DNA from: Nemertoderma westbladi
Taxonomy: Eukaryota > Xenacoelomorpha > Nemertodermatida > Nemertodermatidae
Direction of reading: 5' to 3'
Length of the DNA: 24,193 nt
Assembly (NCBI GenBank): GCA_032718475.1
Contig: JAUCBJ010006318.1
Location: 1-24,193 of the forward strand
In this document: piece after piece, positions 1 through 8,610 of the stretch
Layout of the letters: each line of letters begins with the position of its first letter
How positions within the stretch are numbered: the stretch's first letter is position 1
Translations under genes and position numbers: made by a program
Notes under the pieces: model-generated
What the model was told of the DNA's origin: nothing
The model's input: only the letters and a program-made list of their open reading frames with translations
Databases searched by the model: none

Positions 1-588
1 TGTATAGCACCACAAGTCACTTCACAGCTCTGTATAGCACCGTCATTCACTGCACTCTATAGCACCGTCATTCACTTACTGTATAGCACCATCATTCACT
101 CACTGTATAGCACCATCATTCACTCACTGTATAGCACAATCATTCACAAACTGCATGGCACTATCATTCACAAACTGTATAGCATCATCATCCACTCACT
201 GTATAGCACCATCATTCACAAACTGTATAGCACCATCATTCACAAACTGTATGGCACCATCATTCACAACCTGTATAGCACCATCATTCACAAACTGTAT
301 AGCACCATCATTCACAAACTGTATAGCACCATCATTCACAAACTGCATCATCACCAGTGTCATTCACAAACTGTATAGCACCACCATTCACTCACTGTAT
401 AGCACCATCATCCACTCACCTGTATAGCACCTTCATTCACAAACTGTATAGCACCATCATTCGCAAACTGTATAGCACCATCATTCACAAACTGTCATGG
501 CACCAGTGTCATTCACAAACTGTATAGCACCATCATTCACAACCTGTATAGCACCATCATTCACAAACTGTATAGCACCATCATTCTC
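1..588. repeat. 24-bp minisatellite array
   Basis: About 24 tandem copies of a 24-bp unit close to CTGTATAGCACCATCATTCA plus CAAA. Copies vary mainly in the last four bases (CAAA, CTCA, CAAC), and a few carry small indels, as near 340-360 and 495-510. The array runs off the left edge of the window, so its full size is unknown. Because 24 is a multiple of three it is open on the plus strand, but the translation is only a short iterated peptide with no gene context. Confidence 0.95.
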
Positions 589-1705
589 GGTTCGTGTTGC
601 AGTCAGTATTTATGAATTTTAATTTTCTGTATCAACCAATAAATGTTGGTAGTATATATTTTTGTGAAATTTCTTTTAGGTGCGGTGATCACTATTATAC
701 ACAGGAAAGAAACCCTTACAAATCTTTGTTTTTAGTTAATTGAACTGAATGCATGAATGGTTCAATTAAAAATGACTTTAAATCAGGGTAATTATACAGA
801 AACGGGAACTAGCTAACAAGCTAATCAAACATCTTGGCTGAGTTAACAAAGATTAATCGTTACTGTAAATATATGTTTTATTGATAATTGGGCCATAACA
901 TTCCAGACACGTTCAAAGTGAATTATACCATATCGGATTTAGTAAATACTTAACCAGCCTTGACAATAAATACTATCTCGCATATATCCAATATCACATC
1001 TATTTATACAATATCAACATTGTTTTACGTTTTACTTAACTCAAGTAGGTGCGTGTACTTTAGTAGCCTAAACTGGTATTTGTAGTTATAACTGGCAATA
1101 TTTCAACATAAATACAAGGAAGGGCCTTACATGCGATTTATCTTCTAAAGATTTAATTTACAAAGGGTTATCTAATCTAAGCGATATGATTATGATACGA
1201 ATGGATTTAATTTACAGTATCAAACATTTAACTAACATACCGTTAGTTTATAAGCTAGTTAGGTGAGTGTAGTTTACATTTTTGATCTTACATCAGTGGA
1301 TGATTAATACCAAATCATGATCTAATGCGATTAGTCCTGATTATTGACTATACACATTGACAATACACATATACATTGCACTATTTTGTGAGTATTTTGT
1401 TGAATATCACTAATGCTGTAGGAGTTAAGTCCATTTTACCAGCACCAATATTTGCTAGCAATCGGTGAGTGTTGATTTAAACTAATTCGAGTTGAACCAC
1501 AATGGATGGTGCCATAAAGATGATCAATGGTTAATTGTATTCGCAATTGTTGATATTGTTGGTATGGAGACCATTTTTAGAATCTAGAGGTCGTGGTGAG
1601 CTAAAAAGTACATAATAATTTTATTTATTACATGGGAAAAAAGTATAAATTTATTTCACTATTCTTGAGGCATCTTATTTACCGAGCGTCATCGAGGTTA
1701 TATTT
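589..1705. other. AT-rich stretch, nothing recognised
   Basis: Non-repetitive AT-rich sequence. I looked on both strands for exon-like open stretches bounded by splice signals and for tRNA-like elements and saw none. It may be intergenic or intronic, for example towards the missing C-terminal exons of the receptor-like gene at 8.6-9.8 kb, but nothing in the sequence shows that. Confidence 0.6.
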
Positions 1706-2292
1706 TCCCAACCACCAATACATAACCGTGACATCTACCACCCACGGAAGGGTAGCACGAACTTATTTCCAATCGCACGTTCAATATGCAAAGCCAGGTG
1801 GTTTATAGGAATATAATAAACGCAGTACTCGTATTCATTATAAGCCTCGTTGCGTTCGTCCTGTTTTGTATTTAAATATATTTCTTAAACGCAGGCTAGG
1901 ACGTTCTTTATAATAATAATAACTAGGGATGCGATCAATATGTGAAGCCAGGTGGTTTATATAATAATTTAGTCAACGCAGTACTCGTCTTCATTATATG
2001 CCTCGTTGCGCTCGTCGCTTGTCCTGTTTTGTTATAAAATATTTTTCCTAAACGCAGACTGACGATCTTTATACAGTTATAACTATGCGAAGTTTCGAAA
2101 CTGTGCGAGTAACTGTTGATACATCTATGTGGATATGTGTGATATGTGGAGATGTGTGATACAACGCCAACGCATCTTATGCCGATGTAGTAATATGGGT
2201 ATTGAAATAATATTAAATTAATGTACAATCTTAAAGCTGCAGCGAAAAAATGTAGCTAATTTCCTAGGTTACATATAAAATAATAATATTAT
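1706..2292. repeat. Repeat block A, copy 1
   Basis: This 587-bp segment is repeated at 3217-3803 at a constant offset of 1511 bp, with very few substitutions (for example CGTGACATC versus CGCGACATC and TGTACAATC versus TGTACACTC). Identity starts at TCCCAACCACCAAT and ends at AATAATATTAT in both. A 97-codon minus-strand reading frame is carried by both copies with the same translation. It has no recognisable domain, and its identity simply follows from the near-identity of the DNA. Confidence 0.9.
1781..2090. repeat. Internal tandem duplication in block A
   Basis: Two diverged units of about 155 bp (1781-1934 and 1935-2090). Both begin TCAATATG followed by AGCCAGGTGGTTTATA, both carry ACGCAGTACTCG and CCTCGTTGCG, and both end near ATGCGA. 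The same pair occurs in block A' at about 3292-3445 and 3446-3601. The two units within a block differ far more than the two blocks do, so the internal duplication is older than the block duplication. Confidence 0.85.
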
Positions 2293-2413
2293 TTTTAAGA
2301 ACATTAATTTTACTACTTTGCAAAAATTCAATTAAAAAATAACCAGACATATACATTGTGGAATAAACTATTTCAGAAGCCTACACAACAGCCATGCCAT
2401 GGATAGTATTTAT

Positions 2414-3045
2414 GTTATGATATCTGTCATTCACCTGAGATAGCAATACAACATTTATAGTGAATTTAAAGAATGCTGTCTGGGCTGGAATAGCAATACT
2501 GGTTGTCTATTTCTATTCCTCTCTGGTTAGTCTTAGCAACAACTCCCAGCCAGCAGCAGAGACTTGACCAATAATCATTCCCAGCAACTGGGAATGACAC
2601 ACACATCCCATCTATGTACCAGCATGTTGGCCAATAAATGAGCAGTATTTAATGAGAATAAATTTTTTTTGCCGTTTTAATTACTTTAGATCAATTAAAG
2701 ACACAATTATTAAAGCAAATCACTTGAACTAATTAAAAACTATAATAGAATGGCGTATGGGGATTACATCTGTATAATTTTTAATTACAATTATTTAAAT
2801 CTTATACTGTAAAACAATTAATTTCCTTTAAAAGGCAGGTTGAAAATGGTGTTTTTACCGTAATAACTTAATTAACTAATTAACTGCTATTATCTTAGCT
2901 TCTCGAAGGCCACACTGAAATTCTACTTGGAAAATTTCTAAACTTTTGCCAAACAACATGTGTACCAAGTTTGGATAGATTTCATCAAAGATTGGCCGAG
3001 TTATTAACGTTTAAAATTGAACACGACAGAACGACAGAACGACAG
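2414..3045. repeat. Repeat block B, copy 1
   Basis: This 632-bp interspersed repeat is copied at 6595-7226 with no net indel and only a few substitutions. It ends in a short tandem run of AACGACAG. It contains a perfect stem-loop, CATTCCCAG-CAA-CTGGGAATG, at 2576-2596 (6757-6777 in the other copy). No coding region is apparent. In this copy the AACGACAG run is followed by a GC-rich dyad-like stretch (GGGGCCTTCG ... CGAGGCCC). A non-autonomous transposable element is the likeliest reading. Confidence 0.85.
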
Positions 3046-3216
3046 AACGACACGTTCGTGGGGCCTTCGCGCAGCACGAGGCCCAGTTATGAGATACAAA
3101 TTAAAATTGAGCGACTGTATCACAAAATCAGGTTTTGAGAAATTTACCCACACCACCAATCAATCAAAGAAAGGGGGACAGTACGTGTTCACCCCTTTTA
3201 ATCCCCCCCCCACCCT
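3046..3216. other. Spacer between block B and block A'
   Basis: A short stretch with the GC-rich imperfect hairpin just after block B, then AT-rich sequence and a C9 run at about 3203-3211. No gene is supported. The 100-codon frame starting at 3017 crosses the end of block B and enters block A', so it is a chance frame. Confidence 0.6.
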
Positions 3217-3803
3217 TCCCAACCACCAATACATAACCGCGACATCTACCACCCACGGAAGGGTAGCACGAACTTATTTCCAATCGCACGTTCAATATGC
3301 AAAGCCAGGTGGTTTATAGGAATATAATAAACGCAGTACTCGTATTCATTATAAGCCTCGTTGCGTTCGTCCTGTTTTGTATTTAAATATATTTCTTAAA
3401 CGCAGGCTAGGACGTTCTTTATAATAATAATAACTAGGGATGCGATCAATATGTGAAGCCAGGTGGTTTATATAATAATTTAGTCAACGCAGTACTCGTC
3501 TTCATTATATGCCTCGTTGCGCTCGTCGCTTGTCCTGTTTTGTTATAAAATATTTTTCCTAAACGCAGACTGACGATCTTTATACAGTTATAACTATGCG
3601 AAGTTTCGAAACTGTGCGAGTAACTGTTGATACATCTATGTGGATATGTGTGATATGTGGAGATGTGTGATACAACGCCAACGCATCTTATGCCGATGTA
3701 GTAATATGGGTATTGAAATAATATTAAATTAATGTACACTCTTAAAGCTGCAGCGAAAAAATGTAGCTAATTTCCTAGGTTACATATAAAATAATAATAT
3801 TAT
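3217..3803. repeat. Repeat block A', copy 2
   Basis: Near-identical second copy of 1706-2292. Its right end at 3803 is the left boundary of the Penelope-like element. In copy 1 the sequence continues TTTTAAGAAC, whereas here it switches to element sequence (TACATGGCC). This makes 1706-2413 a partial view of the empty side of the insertion. Confidence 0.9.
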
Positions 3804-3804
3804 G

Positions 3805-3868
3805 TACATGGCCTGTCTGCACATGGTGGTCAGCCAAGTCAGTAGCCTTAGCCCTCTGGTGGCGTATG
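3805..3868 (+). repeat. Left 64-bp inverted terminal repeat
   Basis: A perfect 64-of-64 reverse complement of 6014-6077. It encodes the DIRHQRA...QTGHV segment of the endonuclease on the minus strand. Confidence 0.95.
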
Positions 3869-4130
3869 TCTGAATCATGTTGAATTAACCTTATGTCGCT
3901 ATGATATTTTGATTCGCCTATGTATACCTTGCCACATGTACATGGGATCGCATAGACCACCCCCCTTGGGTCGGACTTTGGTTTATGACCCTTCAATAAA
4001 TAGGAATGGAGCTTCCGCCCTGACATAAAGTATGTATCCACCCCATAACATGCACATATTCTTTCTAAGTTTTCTGTTAACCCAGTAATGTATGGTAGAC
4101 CTATTCTAATTTGTCCTTCGGGGTTTGTTT
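3805..4130 (-). pseudogene. GIY-YIG endonuclease part, frameshifted and cut
   Basis: The C-terminal endonuclease domain of the same element, which nicks target DNA to prime reverse transcription. In a frame different from the reverse transcriptase one reads GQIRIGLPYITGL, the usual linker between the two domains, then GVVYAIPCTCGKVYIGES, which carries the GIY-like and YIG motifs and the CxC pair, then ADHHVQTGH with its histidines. The upstream reverse transcriptase frame stops at TAG 4101-4103, so a shift of one or two bases near 4105-4135 breaks the fusion. At 3805 the domain ends abruptly after GHV, and the few codons beyond are block A' sequence. The missing part is the plus-strand segment at 6014-6266. 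It could be an inactive copy, or the frame could be restored by ribosomal frameshifting; inactivity is simpler. Confidence 0.85.
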
Positions 4131-6119
4131 AGGGTTAGGGTTACTAAAGCGCGCATTAATTCGGCGTTTTGTGTTATAAATAACCCTAGTGGGATAGCCA
4201 TTATTCTGGAAGGTTTCATTTAGTTCTTTTTGAATTTGGTCTCTAGCCACTGTGGTTGAACATAATCTGTTTGACCTGAAAAATAGTGCGGAGCAAATGC
4301 CTTGTTTTATTCTTGGGTGGTGATTGGACGAAAAGTTTAGGTAGCGGTTAGAATGGGTTGGTTTTCGGTATACTGTAGTTTTAATTGAACCATTCGAAAT
4401 TGAGACTAAAACATCTAAGAAGGGCAAGTTTCCGTGGGTGTCTTGTTGCTCTACAGTGAATGATATGTCCTGGTGTAAACTATTCATACATTTAAGTAAA
4501 TTATCAATATTGTTCTTGTTGGTCAGACACCAAACATCGTCCACATACCTGTACCATATGTGTGGTAGAAAACCCCTTTCCCTAGCCAAATGTTCAAGTC
4601 TATACATAAATAAGCAACTGAGTACAGGGGAAACTGGGTTACCCATTGGGAGTCCTTTACACTGTCGGTAAAAATAATTATTGTACTGAAACGCCGTTTG
4701 TTCTAGAACAAGGTTAAGTAAAGTTCTAAATGTCTCCGTACTTATGCCCGCATATTCTTTAAAATCGGGGTCATTAGTAACGATATCCATAGCTACATCA
4801 AAGGCATCTCCTCTAGGTATGTTTCCAAACATATTTACAACATCGAAACTAGTTTGGATGTCGTTAGTCTCAATTGAAACAGTTTTTAATTTTTCTATGA
4901 ACTCTGTGGAGTTCTTGATGTATGATTCCCCACATGCTAGATAATTTCTTAATATTTTTGCAACAAAAGACGCTATTTCTCCACTAGGGGCGTTATTATA
5001 CGCTACTATGTTGCGGAGCGGGGACCCTTCTTTGTGTATTTTTGGATTACCGTAGGTGTAGGGGAGCTGTGAGTGATATACTCCTAATTTTGTACGTAGC
5101 TTGTGGTCAATTGCTCCTGTGTCAAACAACACTTTCAGTTTACTGAGTATTTGCCTTTCATATTTTTTCCCGGGGTCACAGTTAAGTTCAACAAACTGAG
5201 ATGTATCATGTAAAATGTTTTCCATTTTAATATCGTAATCTACTTTGTTTAGGATGACCGTCTTGTTTCCTTTGTCCGCCGGGCGGATAATAATAGATTT
5301 ATCCTTGGCCAAGGAATCAATCGCTGCCCACTCATCTTGGGTGAGGTTTGATACAATTGGTTTTCCTACATGGTTTTCTAAGATAGATAGGGCCTCATGT
5401 CTAAAAGAGGCCCCCTTTGTACCTCCTAACTGTCTAGCACCCGATTCAATTGACACAATAAAATCTGGTTCATGCACCTTAGAGGGGGTTGGCTCAAAGT
5501 TCAATCCTAGAGCACAAACTTTCAGTTCAGTTGAGTTTAGAGTTCTGTCACTTAAATTAACCACTGTGTTTGGCATAGTTATTTTTGCACCTGGTCCATT
5601 CGCATTATTAACTTTCAACCGTAACCAATCTAACTTCTTTTTTATTTTGTCCAATTCTTTATCATACAAAGTGTCGTAGTAATTTGTGATGAAACAGTCT
5701 AATTCCATGGCACAATCATTATCTAAGTAACCATCATTCAATGCTACTTTTATGTTACTAATGCTACTTTCTAAAATGTTGAGCTCTACTTTACATTCAC
5801 TAATTGCAACTTTTGTATACTCCAACTCCGCTTGTTTACTAAAATTACTTCTCATGTGGCGAGGGGCACTCATTCGTAAACTCTGAGGCGTTAAGCGTTC
5901 ATTAACACATGTAACTAAGAAAAGTTTATTACCTCTCAAGGCACTCAACTTTTTCGTTTGCGCAATGTATGATTCAACTAGTGTGAATGTTCGAAATGAA
6001 TAACCATAGGCGGCATACGCCACCAGAGGGCTAAGGCTACTGACTTGGCTGACCACCATGTGCAGACAGGCCATGTACCGAGGTTTGACCTCATGCAAGA
6101 CATAGGCAGGGAAACGCAT
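4101..6119 (-). CDS. Penelope-like reverse transcriptase
   Basis: An open frame of 672 codons encoding the reverse transcriptase of a Penelope-like element, which copies element RNA into DNA at a chromosomal nick. Visible family blocks, in order: an N-terminal region with LNFEPTPSK (206-214); ADKGNKTVI (281-289); NPKIHKEGSPLRNIVA (from about 358); motif A SFDVVNMFGNIP with Asp 426; motif B GLPMGNPVSP (from 489); motif C YVDD (525-528); LPFLDVLVS (565-573); and the Penelope block VYRKPTHSNRYLNF (583-596). Catalytic aspartates are all present. The first 35 codons or so are antisense to the inverted endonuclease fragment, so the Met at 6119 is probably not the native start; the family-like part begins after about residue 45. 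The frame stops at 4101 before the endonuclease, which lies in another frame. Confidence 0.92.
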   Translation of the reverse strand: MRFPAYVLHEVKPRYMACLHMVVSQVSSLSPLVAYAAYGYSFRTFTLVESYIAQTKKLSALRGNKLFLVTCVNERLTPQSLRMSAPRHMRSNFSKQAELEYTKVAISECKVELNILESSISNIKVALNDGYLDNDCAMELDCFITNYYDTLYDKELDKIKKKLDWLRLKVNNANGPGAKITMPNTVVNLSDRTLNSTELKVCALGLNFEPTPSKVHEPDFIVSIESGARQLGGTKGASFRHEALSILENHVGKPIVSNLTQDEWAAIDSLAKDKSIIIRPADKGNKTVILNKVDYDIKMENILHDTSQFVELNCDPGKKYERQILSKLKVLFDTGAIDHKLRTKLGVYHSQLPYTYGNPKIHKEGSPLRNIVAYNNAPSGEIASFVAKILRNYLACGESYIKNSTEFIEKLKTVSIETNDIQTSFDVVNMFGNIPRGDAFDVAMDIVTNDPDFKEYAGISTETFRTLLNLVLEQTAFQYNNYFYRQCKGLPMGNPVSPVLSCLFMYRLEHLARERGFLPHIWYRYVDDVWCLTNKNNIDNLLKCMNSLHQDISFTVEQQDTHGNLPFLDVLVSISNGSIKTTVYRKPTHSNRYLNFSSNHHPRIKQGICSALFFRSNRLCSTTVARDQIQKELNETFQNNGYPTRVIYNTKRRINARFSNPNPKQTPKDKLE
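6014..6077 (-). repeat. Right 64-bp inverted terminal repeat
   Basis: Partner of 3805-3868. The minus-strand reverse transcriptase sequence joins it at about 6013, and the endonuclease C-terminus continues rightwards from it. Confidence 0.95.
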
Positions 6120-6266
6120 AGGGACCGTAGGTGCATACTGGAGAGCCTATACATTAAGGCTTTAGGTGACAGGGCCCTTAACAAGCGACAGTCAGTAGAG
6201 GTAGGCTACCTGAGTGCAGCAACTCTAGCAAAGTTTTCGGGGAAGCGAGTGTCCTTCAATCAATAA
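6014..6266 (+). pseudogene. Inverted C-terminal half of the GIY-YIG endonuclease
   Basis: On the plus strand the frame reads IRHQRAKATDLADHHVQTGH and continues for about 60 more residues, including RRCILESLYIKAL and GYLSAATLAKF, to a TAA at 6264-6266. The first 64 bp are identical to the reverse complement of 3805-3868. The rest is the C-terminal tail missing from the minus-strand copy. It has no start codon of its own that would give a domain, and it lacks the GIY-YIG catalytic half, so it cannot be a working enzyme. It is best read as the inverted terminal repeat extension of the element. Confidence 0.85.
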
Positions 6267-6290
6267 AAAAAGGGGGGAGGTTTGGTGGGT

Positions 6291-6308
6291 GGGGGGGGGG
6301 GGGGGGGG
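6291..6308. repeat. G18 homopolymer tract
   Basis: Eighteen consecutive G after GGTGGGT, shortly after the plus-strand endonuclease stop. Length is uncertain because such tracts are prone to sequencing error. Confidence 0.9.
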
Positions 6309-6594
6309 TTGTATGTAAGATGTATGTGTAGCGTATGTATATAGTAGCATATGTTTCTAATTTTGGTTACAAAATTTATTCTGTTTTTTGTGCAATCTTC
6401 AACTGTCAACAGTACGTTACGGTAGTCAATTTCTGCAATTTATATTAGATTAGAATTTGTAAGTAATTTATTGATAATGATAGCGCTGAGCTACCGAAAT
6501 ATATTTGAGATTTACTAATAATAATATTTAACTTGCTCCAACCCAGAATTTTTTCATCGAATATAACTGACATCTCGAACTTTCTTATAGTTTA
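6309..6594. other. AT-rich spacer, nothing recognised
   Basis: AT-rich sequence between the Penelope-like element and block B'. It does not match the 2293-2413 spacer that separates A from B in the other copy, so the second A...B arrangement is not a simple duplication with one insertion. Confidence 0.6.
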
Positions 6595-7226
6595 GTTATG
6601 ATATCTGTCATTCACCTGAGATAGCAATACAACATTTATAGTGAATTTAAAGAATGCTGTCTGGGCTGGAATAGCAATACTGGTTGTCTATTACTATTCC
6701 TCTCTGGTTAGTCTTAGCAACAACTCCCAGCCAGCAGCAGAGACTTGACCAATAATCATTCCCAGCAACTGGGAATGACACACACATCCCATCTATGTAC
6801 CAGCATGTTGGCCAATAAATGAGCAGTATTTAATGAGAATAAATTTTTTTTGCCGTTTTAATTACTTTAGATCAATTAAAGACACAATTATTAAAGCAAA
6901 TCACTTGAACTAATTAAAAACTATAATAGAATGGCGTATGGGGATTACATCTGTATAATTTTTAATTATAATTATTTAAATCTTATACTGTAAAACAATT
7001 AATTTCCTTTAAAAGGCAGGTTGAAAATGGTGTTTTTACCGTAATAACTTAATTAACTAATTAACTGCTATTATCTTAGCTTCTCGAAGGCCACACTGAA
7101 ATTCTACTTGGAAAATTTCTAAACTTTTGCCAAACAACATGTGTACCAAGTTTGGATAGATTTCATCAAAGATTGGCCGAGTTATTAACGTTTAAAATTG
7201 AACACGACAGAACGACAGAACGACAG
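6595..7226. repeat. Repeat block B', copy 2
   Basis: Near-identical to 2414-3045 over 632 bp (for example TATTTCTATT versus TATTACTATT, and AATTACAATT versus AATTATAATT), ending in the same AACGACAG run. Beyond the run the two copies diverge completely. Here it is followed by two 56-bp tandem units; in copy 1 by a GC-rich hairpin. Confidence 0.9.
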
Positions 7227-7337
7227 GTTGATTAATGGTACCACTACGCTAAGGCTCACTCACTTCGTGGCTCGCCCCACAGGTTGATTAATGGTACCAC
7301 TACGCTAAGGCTCACTCACTTCGTGGCTCGCCCCACA
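7226..7337. repeat. Two 56-bp tandem units
   Basis: Two identical 56-bp copies (7226-7281 and 7282-7337), beginning GGTTGATTAATGGTACCACT and ending GGCTCGCCCCACA. They lie between the AACGACAG run of block B' and the retroelement relic. Exact identity suggests recent duplication. Confidence 0.95.
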
Positions 7338-7480
7338 GTCAGATATCTTGCACTCCGCCTGAAATATCTACTGTTACAACAGATGTCGCGAATGAGTCCT
7401 CGAGTAGTGATAATGATTCACAAGTGGTAACAAAGAGTGGACGTGTTATAAAACCACCCAGTTATTATGGATTCACGTAA
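7334..7480 (+). pseudogene. Relic of the C-terminus of a retroelement polyprotein
   Basis: A short open stretch ending in TAA at 7478-7480. It is acidic and Ser/Thr-rich and then reads TKSGRVIKPPSYYGF before the stop. An SGR...KPP motif just before the stop is common at the C-terminal end of LTR-retrotransposon Pol or integrase proteins, and that is the inferred origin. Everything upstream is lost; the 56-bp units abut it directly. It is too short to assign a family, and the identification rests on one motif. Confidence 0.45.
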
Positions 7481-7726
7481 ATGAGTTGTGGATGTATTAC
7501 TTGTAGCCAAACACAATTCCAGGGAGGGTTGTGGTGTTCTGTGTTGTATGGTGGAATGGATGGCTCGCCCCTCAGGAGGAGGGTCGGGCAGAGCGGAGGT
7601 AGGCCTAGGGGAGAGTTGGGGATTGGAGGGATAGTGGACCTGTGTACCGGTAGGGGAGATTATAGGTTTCAGGGTTTGGGTGATTTGTGGATATTGAAGA
7701 GATTAAATAGAAGGATTGTTTATTGA
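7481..7726 (+). other. G-rich open frame of unknown nature
   Basis: An 81-codon frame starting directly after the stop of the Pol-like relic. The DNA is purine-rich, with runs such as GGAGGAGGG and AGGGGAGAG, and the predicted peptide is Gly/Arg-rich without recognisable motifs. The position suggests 3' non-coding sequence of the degraded retroelement (polypurine-like region or LTR) rather than a gene. Confidence 0.25.
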
Positions 7727-7836
7727 CAGACTTCCGCCATTTTCCCACACCGCAGTCATTCTTCAAACATTTAGTGATTTGTTGGTACTAGTGGAAAGCT
7801 GACCGTACAATGATTCCAAATATGTAAAAATATGTT

Positions 7837-8132
7837 AATTTGGTTGGGAAATAGCTGAGATATGGGCATTCGAATTTTGCATGTATTTGCTTCCTCTGCA
7901 GGCCATTTATTATATTAAATTAATACACAATGTTCTAGAACATTTTGATTATGTATGAATATCCATATAATAGTATTATCATGGTAGGCATTGCATTGTT
8001 GCCAAGCTATTTATGAGATAAACAAAATGTTCTAGAACATTGTGTATTTATTAATAGAATAAATGGCCTGCAGCGGAAGCAAATACATGCAAAATTCGAA
8101 TGCCCATATCTCAGCTATTTCCTAACCAAATT
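7837..8132. mobile_element. Foldback element with 110-bp arms
   Basis: The left arm (7837-7946) and right arm (8023-8132) are near-perfect reverse complements, separated by about 76 bp. Each arm runs from AATTTGGTT through GAAATAGCTGAGATATGGGC and GCAGGCCATTTATT, ending in the palindrome TGTTCTAGAACA next to the loop. Sequence outside the left arm (CAGTCATTCTTCAA, GTACTAGTGGAAAGCTG, GATTCCAAATATGT) recurs at 20.58-20.66 kb, so this belongs to a dispersed family. No coding capacity is seen; a MITE or foldback transposon is likely. Confidence 0.85.
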
Positions 8133-8181
8133 CACACCTCCAATGTTATATAGTGTCTGGTTGGAGATGTGTGCATTGTAC

Positions 8182-8345
8182 TTAACACAGTGAACCCCTA
8201 CGCAGCATTCTTGTGAATGTGCCATCCAGAGATTTGTAGTCCTCCCTCAGAGTTAGAGCCCAGCATGGACTCCCATAGAGGAGTACTGGAACTACTGCTG
8301 CTCTAAATTTTCCGATGTATTTTGTGTGACTTCCAAATCCTGGAA
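8182..8345 (-). pseudogene. LINE reverse transcriptase relic (thumb region)
   Basis: On the minus strand one frame reads RIWKSHKIHRK and, after a frameshift, FRAAVVPVLLYG, then CWALTLRE and SLDGTFTRMLR, before a stop. The IWKS ... FRAAV..VLLYG ... W.LT ... LDG.YTRMLR pattern is characteristic of the C-terminal part of non-LTR retrotransposon reverse transcriptases. It has at least one frameshift and is truncated on both sides. It lies between the foldback and the receptor-like gene, and is probably the same LINE lineage as the relic at 11.0-11.3 kb. Confidence 0.7.
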
Positions 8346-8419
8346 TGCCCATTCAATGATACAACTGGTCACGATAGGAAGGGTGCAATTTCACCAAAGG
8401 CAATTTTAAAACGCTTATA

Positions 8420-8525
8420 AAAAAATTTAACGGCAAAATCTAAATTTCTTGCTCCATATGGACATCGACGGTGAGTTGAACTATTTGTGTTTCAAATTCC
8501 ATGCAATATGATACAGCTTTGTAGA
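8420..8525 (-). repeat. Copy of a dispersed repeat also at 20.43-20.53 kb
   Basis: The reverse complement contains ATTGCATGGAATTTGAAACA, then ATAGTT, CAACTCA, and AGATTTTGCC. It aligns with the plus-strand text at about 20434-20525 (ATTGCATGAAATTTGAAACA, ATAGTTTCACTCAACTCA, ATTTTGGC). At 20.4-20.7 kb this sequence is continuous with the foldback-flank family, so 7.73-8.53 kb may be one larger element with long inverted ends. Confidence 0.6.
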
Positions 8526-8610
8526 AATATATTGGGACCATGTCATCAGAAAATAACGCTATACTACGGGTCAGCCATGGTGTATGCCTTCATAAGTAAT
8601 ACTTACTTAC

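Larger units (their letters stand above)
3805..6266 (-). mobile_element. Penelope-like element with inverted terminal repeats
   Basis: A retroelement of the Penelope type: a single-domain-order reverse transcriptase followed by a GIY-YIG endonuclease, both on the minus strand. A perfect 64-bp inverted repeat (3805-3868 and 6014-6077) lies at its ends. The minus-strand endonuclease is cut off at the left end, and its missing C-terminus lies beyond the right repeat on the plus strand (6014-6266). Terminal repeats in direct or inverse orientation are known for this class (pseudo-LTRs). The reverse transcriptase frame is open with its catalytic motifs present, but a frameshift separates it from the endonuclease. 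The element sits directly against block A', with a G18 tract 25 bp beyond the plus-strand stop. I could not identify a target-site duplication. Confidence 0.9.

Noticed and set aside
155-427. 90-codon plus-strand frame
   Set aside because: It is the 24-bp minisatellite read in one frame; the unit length is a multiple of three, so it stays open without being a gene.
1935-2228. 97-codon minus-strand frame, duplicated at 3446-3739
   Set aside because: Identity follows from near-perfect duplication of block A at DNA level; there is no domain, and the frame spans an internal repeat unit.
4438-5679. Plus-strand frames inside the Penelope reverse transcriptase
   Set aside because: Antisense shadows of the well-supported minus-strand reverse transcriptase.
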